This document shows, in pieces, positions 26,123-33,905 of a stretch of 64,000 nucleotides of DNA; the first letter of the stretch is position 1, and every line of letters starts with the position of its first letter. Under the pieces are notes generated by a model, which did not search any database, was not told the origin of the DNA, and was given only the letters and a program-made list of their open reading frames with translations. Made by a program: the position numbers and the translations under genes. This DNA is from Bacillota bacterium (GTDB taxonomy: Bacteria; Bacillota; Bacilli; Paenibacillales; NBRC-103111): contig JAEWGW010000003.1 of assembly GCA_023388055.1 (NCBI GenBank), positions 1 through 64,000 of the forward strand, in the 5' to 3' direction.

Positions 26123-26302
26123 AAATGTAAAAGTGCATTTATTTTGTAGACAAACCTTCGTTTTTACGGTCTATCCTGCAAAAGTGCAGTTATTTTCGTC
26201 AGATGGGAGCAAGATGTGCCCCGCTGAGGAAAATAGATGTACTTTTGCATTTGAGGGCAGGAAGAGGCGGAATTCCAGCAGATTAGCTGCACTTTTGCAG
26301 GA
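26123..26302. repeat. Four-armed element, family B, copy 2 (180 bp)
   Basis: Direct arms start at 26123 and 26174 (TGTAAAAGTGCAT and TGCAAAAGTGCAG types); inverted arms end at 26252 and 26302. Offsets are 51 and 50 bp, the inner span is 79 bp and the total is 180 bp. It occupies the gap between the convergent acetyltransferase and thioredoxin-like genes. The stretch from there to the terminator at 26456 shows nothing else. Confidence 0.75.
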
Positions 26303-26455
26303 TAAGGCTAGATTTGTTTGATCTTTGTACCACACGGAGTGGGGTTAGATCCAACAACAACCGAAAAAGCGGCAAATAAGGACCGGGGTGTCCGTTACCC
26401 CACTCCCTCCTTATTGCACACCCCGCTGCCCCTCCCCCTCACACCGCCGCCCACC

Positions 26456-26499
26456 AAAAAAAGCCGCCCTCCTCCTTGGCGGGAGAAGGACAGCCTTTG
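26456..26499 (-). terminator. Rho-independent terminator
   Basis: On the minus strand the stem GGCTGTCCTTCTCC / GGAGGAGGGCGGC (with G-T pairs) is followed by TTTTTTT. It ends the thioredoxin-like gene. Confidence 0.7.
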
Positions 26500-26552
26500 C
26501 AAGCCCCGGCGGTGCCGTGGCAGTGCCGGGGCGGTGCCGTGGCAGGTTTGTT

Positions 26553-27668
26553 CTACTTGGCCTTTTCCATAAAGGCCTTGATCTTGGAGTCGTCAATATC
26601 GTAGCCCATATCGGCCGCGGCATTCTCCACTGCCCAATCGTAAACGCCAATGGTCGACTGCTGCTGGCCATCCTTGATAAAGACAAGCGTCGGCACCCAC
26701 TTGATCTGGGTCAGCCCGTATTTGCCGGAGGCCACCATCTTGGCATAGGCCTTGTTGTTGCTTTCATTGAAGGTGTCGATCCGCTCCACCTTGACCCCAG
26801 TCTGGCTGCTCAGCTTGTCCAGCACCGGCATCACCTTGTGGCAGTGAGGACAGCTGTTGCCCCAGACCAGCAGCACAAAGGTGTCCTTGTTCTCCAGCTT
26901 TTTCTCTATGGTCGGACCGTCGCTGGACACCTCGAAGTTGCTGATCCAGGCTTTTTCCTTTAGATAAAAGCGAAGGTTTTCGGCATTGGCCAGCGTTTCC
27001 GCCGGGATCGGCTTTTGGCCGAAGTAAAAAGAAGTGCGGTGGTTGCCTTCATAAATAACCTTCATCACAGGCAGCTTCTCCGGTGTCGAGTCCCCGTCCA
27101 GAGCACTGTACACCGGTACCTTCAGGCGGGCGTCCTTCTGAAGCTCTAGCAGCTTCTTCAGGTCGGCCTCCGACAGCTCCTGCTTGCCGGCCATATCCTT
27201 CACCAGCCCGTCCAGTTCTTTTTCCTGGTCGGCATTCAGCTTGCCGTTTTTCACCAGATTCAGGGCCTTGCGGTAATTCAGCATGACATTGTTCAGTTGG
27301 TCCTTGCTGTTGGCATTGCCAGCCAGCTTCAGCTTGGACAGCCCCGCCTCCAGGCTGCGCACTTCCTTATACCCGTCAACCAGCTTTTTGTTATCCTTTT
27401 CATACTTGTCCAGCTTGCTTTTGTCCTTTGCCACATCGATGGTTACCAGATCGAACTTTTCTGACTTGGACAGCTCCGTCAGCGCACCAAGCAGGCTTTG
27501 CGATTGGACGGAGCTGTCATAATAAAGGACAACGCCGTTCTGGATGGTTTCCAACTCGGTATTTGCCCCCCGCGAAGCCTCATTCCCCGTCTTGCTTCCG
27601 CAGCCGGCGGCCAGCACCACAAGAAGGACCAAAGTCAACAAGCTTTTGGCCAGTTTCAACTCCCGCAC
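26553..27668 (-). CDS. Thioredoxin-like lipoprotein
   Basis: A 371-residue surface lipoprotein: signal MRELKLAKSLLTLVLLVVL ending in lipobox AAGC. A first thioredoxin-like region (about 45-90, GVVLYYDSSVQSQSLLGAL) lacks cysteines. A helical, lysine-rich stretch follows at about 90-190 and could be coiled coil. The C-terminal thioredoxin domain carries the active site WGNSCPHCHKVMPVLD (CPHC, about residue 277) and the cis-proline WVPTLVF. It may reduce or form disulfides outside the membrane; partners are unknown. The tandem layout with an inactive first domain is unusual. Confidence 0.8.
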   Translation of the reverse strand: MRELKLAKSLLTLVLLVVLAAGCGSKTGNEASRGANTELETIQNGVVLYYDSSVQSQSLLGALTELSKSEKFDLVTIDVAKDKSKLDKYEKDNKKLVDGYKEVRSLEAGLSKLKLAGNANSKDQLNNVMLNYRKALNLVKNGKLNADQEKELDGLVKDMAGKQELSEADLKKLLELQKDARLKVPVYSALDGDSTPEKLPVMKVIYEGNHRTSFYFGQKPIPAETLANAENLRFYLKEKAWISNFEVSSDGPTIEKKLENKDTFVLLVWGNSCPHCHKVMPVLDKLSSQTGVKVERIDTFNESNNKAYAKMVASGKYGLTQIKWVPTLVFIKDGQQQSTIGVYDWAVENAAADMGYDIDDSKIKAFMEKAK

Positions 27669-27784
27669 CTCATTTCACTATGTAAAAAAATAGGTTATAA
27701 GAAATAATACCCTAAAATACACCGATCTGACCAGCGGCTTTTTTCCTGTTAATTCCATTTGAACGAAGCCTTCTGCAAAAAAGC

Positions 27785-27807
27785 AAAAACGGCCGGATTC
27801 CCGGCCG
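27785..27807 (-). terminator. Rho-independent terminator
   Basis: On the minus strand the stem CGGCCGG / CCGGCCG is followed by TTTTTGCTTTTTT. It ends the phosphate transporter transcript. Confidence 0.8.
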
Positions 27808-27844
27808 CATGATTAACGGTTTTTGGAGGTTAACCCAACCTGAC

Positions 27845-28840
27845 TTAGAGCCAACCGAAGAGCAGCTGGTAAATCACATAGGCGAGGGCTATGGAAATCG
27901 GAATCGTTATAATCCACGTCATGACCATCTTGCCCACAACACCCCAGTTAATAGACTTGTAGCGGATGGCCGAGCCGGTACCGATAATGGACGAGGTAAT
28001 AACATGCGTAGTGGACAATGGCAGACCCAATGCTGTACCCGATTGGAGGATAACCGTAGAGGTCAGGTCCGATGCGAAGCCGTTCATGGGTTCGATCTTG
28101 ATGATCTTGCGGCTGACGGTTTCGATGATCTTCCAGCCGCCGATGGACGTACCCAGCGCCATGGAGGTGGCGGCAGCCAGCTTGACCCATATCGGAACAG
28201 ACATATCCGTGTGGAAGTTTCCCGCTACCAGGGCAAATACGATAATCCCCATTGCCTTCTGTGCATCATTGGCCCCGTGGGAAAAGGATTGCAGTCCCGC
28301 AGACACAATTTGCAGCAGCCGGAAGTTCCGGTTCACCTTGCCGGGGCTTCGGTTGCCCAGCACCTTTACGATCTGGCGGATAAGAACCAGCATCAGAAAG
28401 CCCAAGCCGAATGCCAGGAAGGGAGAAAGAATCAGGCCCAGTACAATCTTTTGGAAACCGCCCCAGTGAAGAGCGTCCATGCCCGCACCGGCAATAACCG
28501 CACCGGCCAAAGAACCGATAAGCGTATGGGAGGACGACGACGGAATGCCGAAGTACCAGGTGAGCAGATTCCACAGGATGGCCGAAATCAGTGTAGCAGT
28601 GATAATCTCCATGCCGTTGCTGACGTGGAACGGATCGGCGATGCTGCCGCCTACGTTTTTGGCGACGCCGTCAAACAGGATGGCACCGACAAAGTTCAGC
28701 ACAGCCGCCATCAAAATGGCAACTCTTGGTGAAAGGGCTTTGGTGGACACAGCAGTAGCGATAGCATTGGCCGTATCATGGAAACCATTGATGAAGTCGA
28801 ACAACAAGGCCAAGGCAACAATAATAATGATGAATGTCAC
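27845..28840 (-). CDS. Pit-type inorganic phosphate transporter
   Basis: A 331-residue permease with about ten membrane helices. The family repeats are present as LLFDFINGFHDTANAIATAV near the start and FSHGANDAQKAMG in the second half; these contain the conserved GxxDxANA/T phosphate signature. The start is taken as the GTG at 28840, five bases after AGGGGG; the open frame extends 18 codons upstream to 28894. It carries low-affinity phosphate or metal-phosphate uptake. No PhoU-like partner is adjacent, which is common for Pit genes but not universal. Confidence 0.88.
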   Translation of the reverse strand: MTFIIIIVALALLFDFINGFHDTANAIATAVSTKALSPRVAILMAAVLNFVGAILFDGVAKNVGGSIADPFHVSNGMEIITATLISAILWNLLTWYFGIPSSSSHTLIGSLAGAVIAGAGMDALHWGGFQKIVLGLILSPFLAFGLGFLMLVLIRQIVKVLGNRSPGKVNRNFRLLQIVSAGLQSFSHGANDAQKAMGIIVFALVAGNFHTDMSVPIWVKLAAATSMALGTSIGGWKIIETVSRKIIKIEPMNGFASDLTSTVILQSGTALGLPLSTTHVITSSIIGTGSAIRYKSINWGVVGKMVMTWIITIPISIALAYVIYQLLFGWL

Positions 28841-28924
28841 GATAATCCCCCTGAATGTTTCCTTGAGTCTAACAAGAGCTGTCACGTGCTCCATTTGCCA
28901 TCATATCACAATTTACCGTACTTG

Positions 28925-28941
28925 TATTAAGATTTTGTAAA
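28925..28941 (-). promoter_or_regulatory. Possible PhoP box upstream of the phosphate transporter
   Basis: On the minus strand TTTACA-N5-TTAATA matches the Bacillus PhoP half-site pattern TT(A/T/C)A(C/T)A in tandem. A TATGAT -10-like box follows near 28898. Two half-sites are weak evidence on their own; the gene context is what makes it worth listing. Confidence 0.3.
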
Positions 28942-29059
28942 CAAAGCGACAACTTTCACCGTAAACTTTCAGCCAAGTTTAACAAAATGTTTATATTTCC
29001 CCCGCAATATTTGTAGTATGGCTATCCCTTGGAAATTTCATCCGCCGCTCCACAAAACG

Positions 29060-29100
29060 AAAAACCCTACCGCCCTGACTGCAGGGCGCATAAGGTTCTT
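29060..29100 (-). terminator. Rho-independent terminator
   Basis: On the minus strand AACCTTATGCGCCCTG pairs with CAGGGCGGTAGGGTT and is followed by TTTTCG. It lies just after the DegV gene. Confidence 0.75.
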
Positions 29101-29123
29101 CTGCGGGAGATGCTGTGAAGGGA

Positions 29124-29990
29124 TCAGCGGACAGGATTCAGCTTGTTCAGGAAAAAGAGAGCAATCGTCCCCGGTCCGGAGTGGGCGCCTACCGCACCGC
29201 CAATCTGGGAAATTACGAATTCCTTGCAGCCGAAGCGCTCGCGGATCATGTCGCGCAGACTGTGGGCCGTCTCGATATCATCCCCGTGGGAGATGCCGAT
29301 GACCTGCTGGTCCTGACTGATTCCCCGCTCCTCCATGATGGCCACCATCCGGTCTAACACCTTGCGACGGCCGCGCAGCTTCTCGATGGGGATCAGCTTG
29401 CCGTCCTCCACGTGCAGCACCGGCTTAATGTTCAGAAGCCCGCCGATAAAAGCAGCAGTTTTGCTGACACGGCCGCCCCGGTACAGATACTCCAGATTAT
29501 CTACAGTGAAAATATGCTCCATATGAAGGGCGTGGAACCGGATCGCCTCGGCAATCTCCTCCTGGCTTTTACCTTGAGCAGCCAGCTCCGCCGCCTTCAG
29601 CACCACCAGACCGAAGCCCATGGAGGCGTTTTTGGTATCGATAACCTCAAGCTTTACATCCGGGTAATCCTCCAGAATTTCATTCTTCGCCAGGACGGCG
29701 GACTGGTAGGTTCCGGACAAGGCTGAGGAAAATGCCACATAGATGCAGGTATCGCCGTTCTCTGCATGACGCTGGAACACTTCCCGGAAGATTTGAAGTG
29801 GAACCTGGGCCGTTTTGTAAACCTTGCCCTCCCGCATACCCCGGAACATCTCCTGGGGGTTCATGGTTTCTCCGTCCCGGAATTCCTGGTTATCCAGGTA
29901 AACCATTAGCGGGAGCACTTCTATGCCATGCTGTGCCACCAGTTCCTTGGGAAGATCGGCAGCGCTGTCGGTTATGATTTTGACGGTCAT
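29124..29990 (-). CDS. DegV family fatty-acid-binding protein
   Basis: A 288-residue protein of the DegV/FakB family. It starts with KIITDSAADLP and has AFSSALSGTYQSA (phosphate-side serine loop), the NLEYLYRGGRVS motif and a histidine/arginine-containing C-terminal domain. Such proteins bind a fatty acid and present it to the FakA kinase for phospholipid synthesis. The ATG has AAGGAGA ten bases upstream. It is monocistronic, with a terminator downstream. Confidence 0.9.
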   Translation of the reverse strand: MTVKIITDSAADLPKELVAQHGIEVLPLMVYLDNQEFRDGETMNPQEMFRGMREGKVYKTAQVPLQIFREVFQRHAENGDTCIYVAFSSALSGTYQSAVLAKNEILEDYPDVKLEVIDTKNASMGFGLVVLKAAELAAQGKSQEEIAEAIRFHALHMEHIFTVDNLEYLYRGGRVSKTAAFIGGLLNIKPVLHVEDGKLIPIEKLRGRRKVLDRMVAIMEERGISQDQQVIGISHGDDIETAHSLRDMIRERFGCKEFVISQIGGAVGAHSGPGTIALFFLNKLNPVR

Positions 29991-30114
29991 TCAATCCATT
30001 CTCCTTCCTCGTCATGCGCGTTCATCCCTTCAATTGTACACTAAACCTGTACGAGTGCGAAATAGCCCTTTCATAAATGTTGGCAGCTTCCGCTCAGGAA
30101 CCCGCCCTCACGCC

Positions 30115-30138
30115 AAAAACCCGGGTTAGCCCGGGTTT
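30115..30138. terminator. Terminator, symmetric
   Basis: AAACCCGGG-TTAG-CCCGGGTTT is flanked by an A run on the left, giving a T run on the minus strand. It lies after the Fur-controlled gene and can end its transcript. Confidence 0.7.
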
Positions 30139-30165
30139 GGCAGACATTATTTGCAGAGAAAAGCT

Positions 30166-31002
30166 TCAAGCTTCACCGGACACATGGCTCCGGCGCCGAG
30201 GCAGAATCCGCAGCCCCTCAAAATAGGTGGATAAATACAGGTTATCCTTATCGAAGGCCACATCCGTCACAGGGAAGCCGGTGACCGCCGAGCACAGGTG
30301 GAACCGGTCCTTCCAGTACAGAATTTGGTAGAGACCCCGGCTGGTGCAGGCATAAATCCGGCCCTCACAGGATTCCAGCGAAAAAATCCGGATCCCCTTA
30401 TAATGGTGGGTATTGAAGCGGCCCCGCTTATCTCCGGCGATTAAATTCCCCAACCCGTCGGCCCCCAGCAAATAACCGTGGAGCACACAAAGACTGGATA
30501 CGGAGCTCCCCAGCTTGAATTCCTCGGAGGACTGGGTATAGCGGTCAAACAGGGAAATGCCTGTAGCACGGGCCATAAATATCATCTGCGGCGTCATAAA
30601 CAGATCGAACACCACCTCTTCGGAGTAGCTGGTCCGCACCCAGTTATCGTTGAACCTGTACCACAAGCCGTTGCCCGTGGCTACATAGAGGACCCCGCCC
30701 TTGCTTCTCAGCCTGTAGCAGGGCACCGTAATCTTGGTTGTCCGCCAGCCGTCTTCCCGCAGCTGGAACAGCCCCTGCTCCGTACAGGCGAAGATTTGAC
30801 CCTCCTCCGCCTCCAGCCGGTTAACCGTAACGCCCGACGAAAGCTCATGGGGAAGGCGGGACCATGCAGCGGTATTGTCGATACGGAAGATGCCTTCATT
30901 CACCGCAGAAGCGTACAGCCTGCCGTCTTCGGCTGCGGCAACAGAGGTCAGCAGCAGTCCGTGCTGGTTTTGCTCATGGAGGAGCGAGTGATTGGTAAGC
31001 AT
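30166..31002 (-). CDS. Beta-propeller-like protein under a Fur box
   Basis: A 278-residue soluble protein made of repeated strand-rich units (DGRLYASAVNEGIFRID, GQIFACTEQGLFQL, GVLYVATGNGLWYRF, GRIYACTSRGLYQIL, DNLYLSTYFEGLRIL), consistent with a small beta-propeller. The start is set at 31002, where AAGGAAAG lies 7 bases before the ATG. The ATG at 31041 sits inside the promoter and has no site. The Fur box and promoter directly upstream indicate induction under iron limitation. I do not recognise the family; scaffolding or binding in iron acquisition is a guess. Confidence 0.7.
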   Translation of the reverse strand: MLTNHSLLHEQNQHGLLLTSVAAAEDGRLYASAVNEGIFRIDNTAAWSRLPHELSSGVTVNRLEAEEGQIFACTEQGLFQLREDGWRTTKITVPCYRLRSKGGVLYVATGNGLWYRFNDNWVRTSYSEEVVFDLFMTPQMIFMARATGISLFDRYTQSSEEFKLGSSVSSLCVLHGYLLGADGLGNLIAGDKRGRFNTHHYKGIRIFSLESCEGRIYACTSRGLYQILYWKDRFHLCSAVTGFPVTDVAFDKDNLYLSTYFEGLRILPRRRSHVSGEA

Positions 31003-31039
31003 CTGGCATCTTTCCTTTTCACGTGGAATCGTTTCCTCC

Positions 31040-31069
31040 ATGTTAATTGATAATGATTATCATTGTCAA
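31040..31069 (-). promoter_or_regulatory. Iron-regulated promoter with Fur box
   Basis: On the minus strand TTGACA (31064-31069) and TAACAT (31040-31045) are 18 bp apart. The spacer is almost entirely the inverted repeat GATAATGATTATCATTGTC (plus strand, 31049-31067), which differs from the classical 19-bp Fur box at two positions. Fur with iron would block this promoter. The -35 box overlaps the TGA stop of leuA (31066-31068). Confidence 0.85.
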
Positions 31070-32613
31070 CAAATGTTTTCTGACAATTTCTCCTCTTTTG
31101 CCGACACGGCCTGGTTCAGCGCCGACAGGAAGCCCTCTGCCACCGCCGCCAGAATATCGTTATGGATACCGCTGCCCCGGAAGGTCCGGTTATCCTCCGT
31201 CCGGACAGTAATCTGCGCTTCCCCTTGGGCGGTTTCCGAGGCGGAGAGGGAATGGATCTCCATGTCCGTCAGCTCCAGCGGGAAATCCACCGCCTGCTTC
31301 ATGCAGGCCACAATCGCTTCCACCGGACCGTCTCCGGCGGCGGCGTAAGTCTTCTCCGCACCGGTGCGGTTGTTCCGGAGGGTAACGGAGGCCACCTTGG
31401 CCTTACGGTGATTGGAGATCACCTGAAAATCCGTCATGGAGTACGGCCCTGCGCCGCCTCCCGGAGTTTTGTCGAGAATCCGCAGCAGATGTGCGTCGGA
31501 AATCACCTTGCATGCGTCAGCCTCTTCCTTGAACTGCTCGGTAAAACGAGCCAGTTCAGCTTCCCCCAGGGTCACTCCATACCGCTCCAGGCGGTGCTTC
31601 AGGGCATGGCGCCCGGAATGTTTGCCCAGCACAATCATGTCCCGTGGGATGCCCATTCGTTCCGGGTCCATAATCTCATAGGTGCTCCGGTTCTTCAGAA
31701 GGCCGTCCTGGTGGATGCCCGCTTCATGCTGGAAAGCATTGCGCCCAATGATGGGTTTGTTATACGCAATGGGCAGATTCATAATCCGGCTGACCATCCG
31801 GGAGGTTTCATAAATTTGCGAGGCGTCGATGCCGGTTGAGAGCCCGCTGTCCTGGCCCCGGGTGGCGATAGCCATAGCCAGCTCCTCCAGGGAGCAGTTG
31901 CCCGCCCGTTCGCCGATGCCGTTAATGGTCACCTCCACATGAGTGGCTCCGCCGGCAATGGCCGCCAGACTGTTGGCCACGGCAAGGCCCAGATCGTTAT
32001 GGCAATGGGCACTGTATTCCACCCTGTCCCCTCCCCGGACATTGGCCCGCACCCGGCGGAACAGGTTTCCGTATTCCTCCGGCAGGGCATATCCCACCGT
32101 ATCGGGAATGTTGAGGATGGTGGCGCCTTCGGCAATCACCGTTTCCAGCATCTCATACAGGAATTCGTCCCCGGAGCGGGTGGCATCCATAGGGGAAAAT
32201 TCAATAGTATCCACAAATTGCTTGGCATATGCCACCATATCGCGGGCGATCTGCAGCACCTGCTCCCGGCTTTTTTTCAGCTGAAAATCCATATGAATCT
32301 GGGAGGAGGAAAGAAACAGATGCAGCCGGCGCCGGTTGGCATCACGGGTAGCGTTCACGGCGGCGTCAATGTCGCTTTTCACAGCACGGCCGAAGCCACA
32401 GATCTCGGTACGCTGCAGCATCCTGGAAATCTCCTGAACGGCCCGGAAATCCCCCGGACTGCTGGCAGGGAAACCCGGCTCGATGGTATCGATGCCCAGC
32501 CTCTCCAACTGGCGGGCCAGGACAATCTTCTCCTCCGGATAGAGGCTTGCACCCGGCGATTGCTCGCCGTCCCGTAAGGTTGTGTCAAAAATGCGGATTC
32601 TGCGGTTTTCCAT
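31066..32613 (-). CDS. leuA: 2-isopropylmalate synthase
   Basis: A 515-residue enzyme that condenses acetyl-CoA with 2-oxoisovalerate, the first step of leucine synthesis. The HMGL-like TIM barrel starts with IFDTTLRDGEQSPG (metal-binding aspartate) and includes SAHCHNDLGLAVANS and the metal histidines; GINGIGERAGN-type sequence is present as VTINGIGERAGNCSLEEL. The C-terminal regulatory LeuA domain begins near residue 390 and binds leucine for feedback control. The start at 32613 follows AAGGAGG. Two leucine T-boxes precede it. No other leu or ilv gene follows; the Fur-regulated gene comes next. Confidence 0.93.
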   Translation of the reverse strand: MENRRIRIFDTTLRDGEQSPGASLYPEEKIVLARQLERLGIDTIEPGFPASSPGDFRAVQEISRMLQRTEICGFGRAVKSDIDAAVNATRDANRRRLHLFLSSSQIHMDFQLKKSREQVLQIARDMVAYAKQFVDTIEFSPMDATRSGDEFLYEMLETVIAEGATILNIPDTVGYALPEEYGNLFRRVRANVRGGDRVEYSAHCHNDLGLAVANSLAAIAGGATHVEVTINGIGERAGNCSLEELAMAIATRGQDSGLSTGIDASQIYETSRMVSRIMNLPIAYNKPIIGRNAFQHEAGIHQDGLLKNRSTYEIMDPERMGIPRDMIVLGKHSGRHALKHRLERYGVTLGEAELARFTEQFKEEADACKVISDAHLLRILDKTPGGGAGPYSMTDFQVISNHRKAKVASVTLRNNRTGAEKTYAAAGDGPVEAIVACMKQAVDFPLELTDMEIHSLSASETAQGEAQITVRTEDNRTFRGSGIHNDILAAVAEGFLSALNQAVSAKEEKLSENIC

Positions 32614-32666
32614 AGTTTGGTCATCCTCCTTGGGTGGGTTGGTTAGTTGTCTCTGCCGCAACGCCA

Positions 32667-32955
32667 AAAGGCCTGCCGGTCTCCTTCATGTCTGAAAGAG
32701 ACGGCAGGCCATCATGTCCTGTCGCGGTACCACTCTTGTTGATCCGGTGCTGATCCGGACCCGCTTAGCCGCAGCGGAAGCTCCGCTGCGGGCCCGGTAA
32801 CGGGGGCTAGGCCGTCCGCATGTACTTGTGATTAGCCCTCTTGGGAGAGAGAGGCAGGTCACGTTCCACGCGGCCATTCACGGGCGAGGAAGGAGCCGGA
32901 CGCCGCCGCGTTGCACCATTTCCGCGGCTCTCTGTAAGGCGTCGGGGGCTCCCGC
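32667..32955 (-). ncRNA. T-box riboswitch, leucine (promoter-distal of two)
   Basis: On the minus strand: AGAGAGCC at stem I, a specifier region GGCUCCUUCC with CUC at 32893-32895, the T-box AAGAGTGGTACCGCGAC at 32721-32737, and a terminator GGCCTGCCG...CGGCAGGCC followed by TTTT. Leucine is the best reading of the specifier, although the base after CUC is C rather than the usual purine. It is the second of two tandem elements and directly precedes leuA. Confidence 0.8.
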
Positions 32956-33002
32956 TCCCGGTCTTTATGTTTATCTGGTATGGGGGAGGAGCGTCAGAGA
33001 AG

Positions 33003-33320
33003 CCAAAAAGCCTGCCGCCCCTCCCCGTGTAGGGAAGAGACGACAGGCTTGTAACCGTCGCGGTACCACTCTTCTTGATTTGCCCTGTTGCCCTTCATGA
33101 GATCATGAGGCCCCGGCAAATCCGCTTCGTGCAGCATCATGGCCTCGGCCATAATTCCGCCATCCCGTTACGGGGATGAACCGTCGGCATATACTAATTT
33201 CCCGGGCGATGAATCGCCTGCTGAAACGTTCCATACCGCCGCTCCCGGATGAGCTTCCGGTTCTTCACCCGCCGCGTTGCACCGTGCCGCGGCTCTCTCT
33301 AGGTGTGAATGTCCCGTACT
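33003..33320 (-). ncRNA. T-box riboswitch, leucine (promoter-proximal of two)
   Basis: On the minus strand: AGAGAGCC, then the specifier loop GAAGCUCAUCCGGGAG with CUC (Leu) at 33251-33253 followed by A. The T-box AAGAGTGGTACCGCGAC lies at 33057-33073 and a terminator GCCTGTCG...GGCAGGC followed by TTTTT ends near 33003. The loop aligns base for base with that of the ilvA T-box, where AUC takes the place of CUC. Placed in series with a second leucine T-box. Confidence 0.9.
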
Positions 33321-33342
33321 GGTTCCGATCATAGCGTGTATT

Positions 33343-33391
33343 GTTATGAGAATTTTCTCATAACTTTAGCATAGTCACCGGAGGGTGTCAA
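33343..33391 (-). promoter_or_regulatory. leuA promoter with 22 bp palindrome
   Basis: On the minus strand TTGACA (33386-33391) and TAAAGT (33363-33368) are 17 bp apart. A perfect palindrome with arms GTTATGAGAA and TTCTCATAAC and a 2 bp centre covers 33343-33364, from the edge of the -10 box to about +10. The segment AATTTTCTCATAACT matches 12 of 15 positions of the CodY consensus, so CodY repression by branched-chain amino acids is possible; another dimeric repressor is equally compatible. Confidence 0.65.
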
Positions 33392-33471
33392 CCCTCGATC
33401 ATTGATTTGATGTTGATTTGAGGCTTGATTATGAAGAACCTCGACTGTTGCTGGCCAGGCTGCTCCTGTTG

Positions 33472-33507
33472 GAACGTTTGAACGTTTGAACGTTTGAACG
33501 TTTGAAC
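33472..33507. repeat. Tandem GAACGTTT repeat
   Basis: Four consecutive copies of the 8-mer GAACGTTT plus a partial fifth. It lies next to the four-armed element that follows. It is short enough to vary by slippage. Confidence 0.9.
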
Positions 33508-33508
33508 C

Positions 33509-33691
33509 AATTGTACTCGAAATTTCATATACAGAACCGGAAAAATGTCGTTTATGAGCCATATGAACACGATTTTTCGAGCATAATTTCATAAAAACAC
33601 GGCTGAAGGGTCGACTATATATGAATTTTCGAGTATAACCCGCTAAAATCGAGCATTCGCAAAAATTAAACATGATTTTTCGAGCTCAACT
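33509..33691. repeat. Four-armed element, family G (degenerate)
   Basis: Direct arms contain ACTCGAAATTTC at 33515 and the weaker ACACGATTTTTC at 33567 (52 bp apart). Inverted arms contain GAATTTTCGAGT ending 33634 and GATTTTTCGAGC ending 33685 (51 bp apart). The geometry fits the 183 bp pattern centred near 33600. An extra ATCGAGC lies in the spacer. Upstream of it, between 33724 and 33856, the sequence TTCCTGAGC...ATAGTA(T/C)CCAACAAGG is present twice (33765 and 33824) with a diverged inverted copy at 33724. No gene is seen in 33392-33905. Confidence 0.5.
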
Positions 33692-33905
33692 CAGCCAGCC
33701 CCACTGTAACCTCCTCGTCCAAGCCCTTGTCATCCATTATCCCTTTCGCTCAGGTTTCCAGTCATTCCTGAGCCATTGGGATAGTATCCAACAAGGTGAC
33801 CGGAGTAGCTGTCTCCCCACCCGTTCCTGAGCTAAGGAGATAGTACCCAACAAGGGGGCGAGGGACATATGTAGCAGCCCTCCCCCAACCCACCTGCCGC
33901 CTCTT

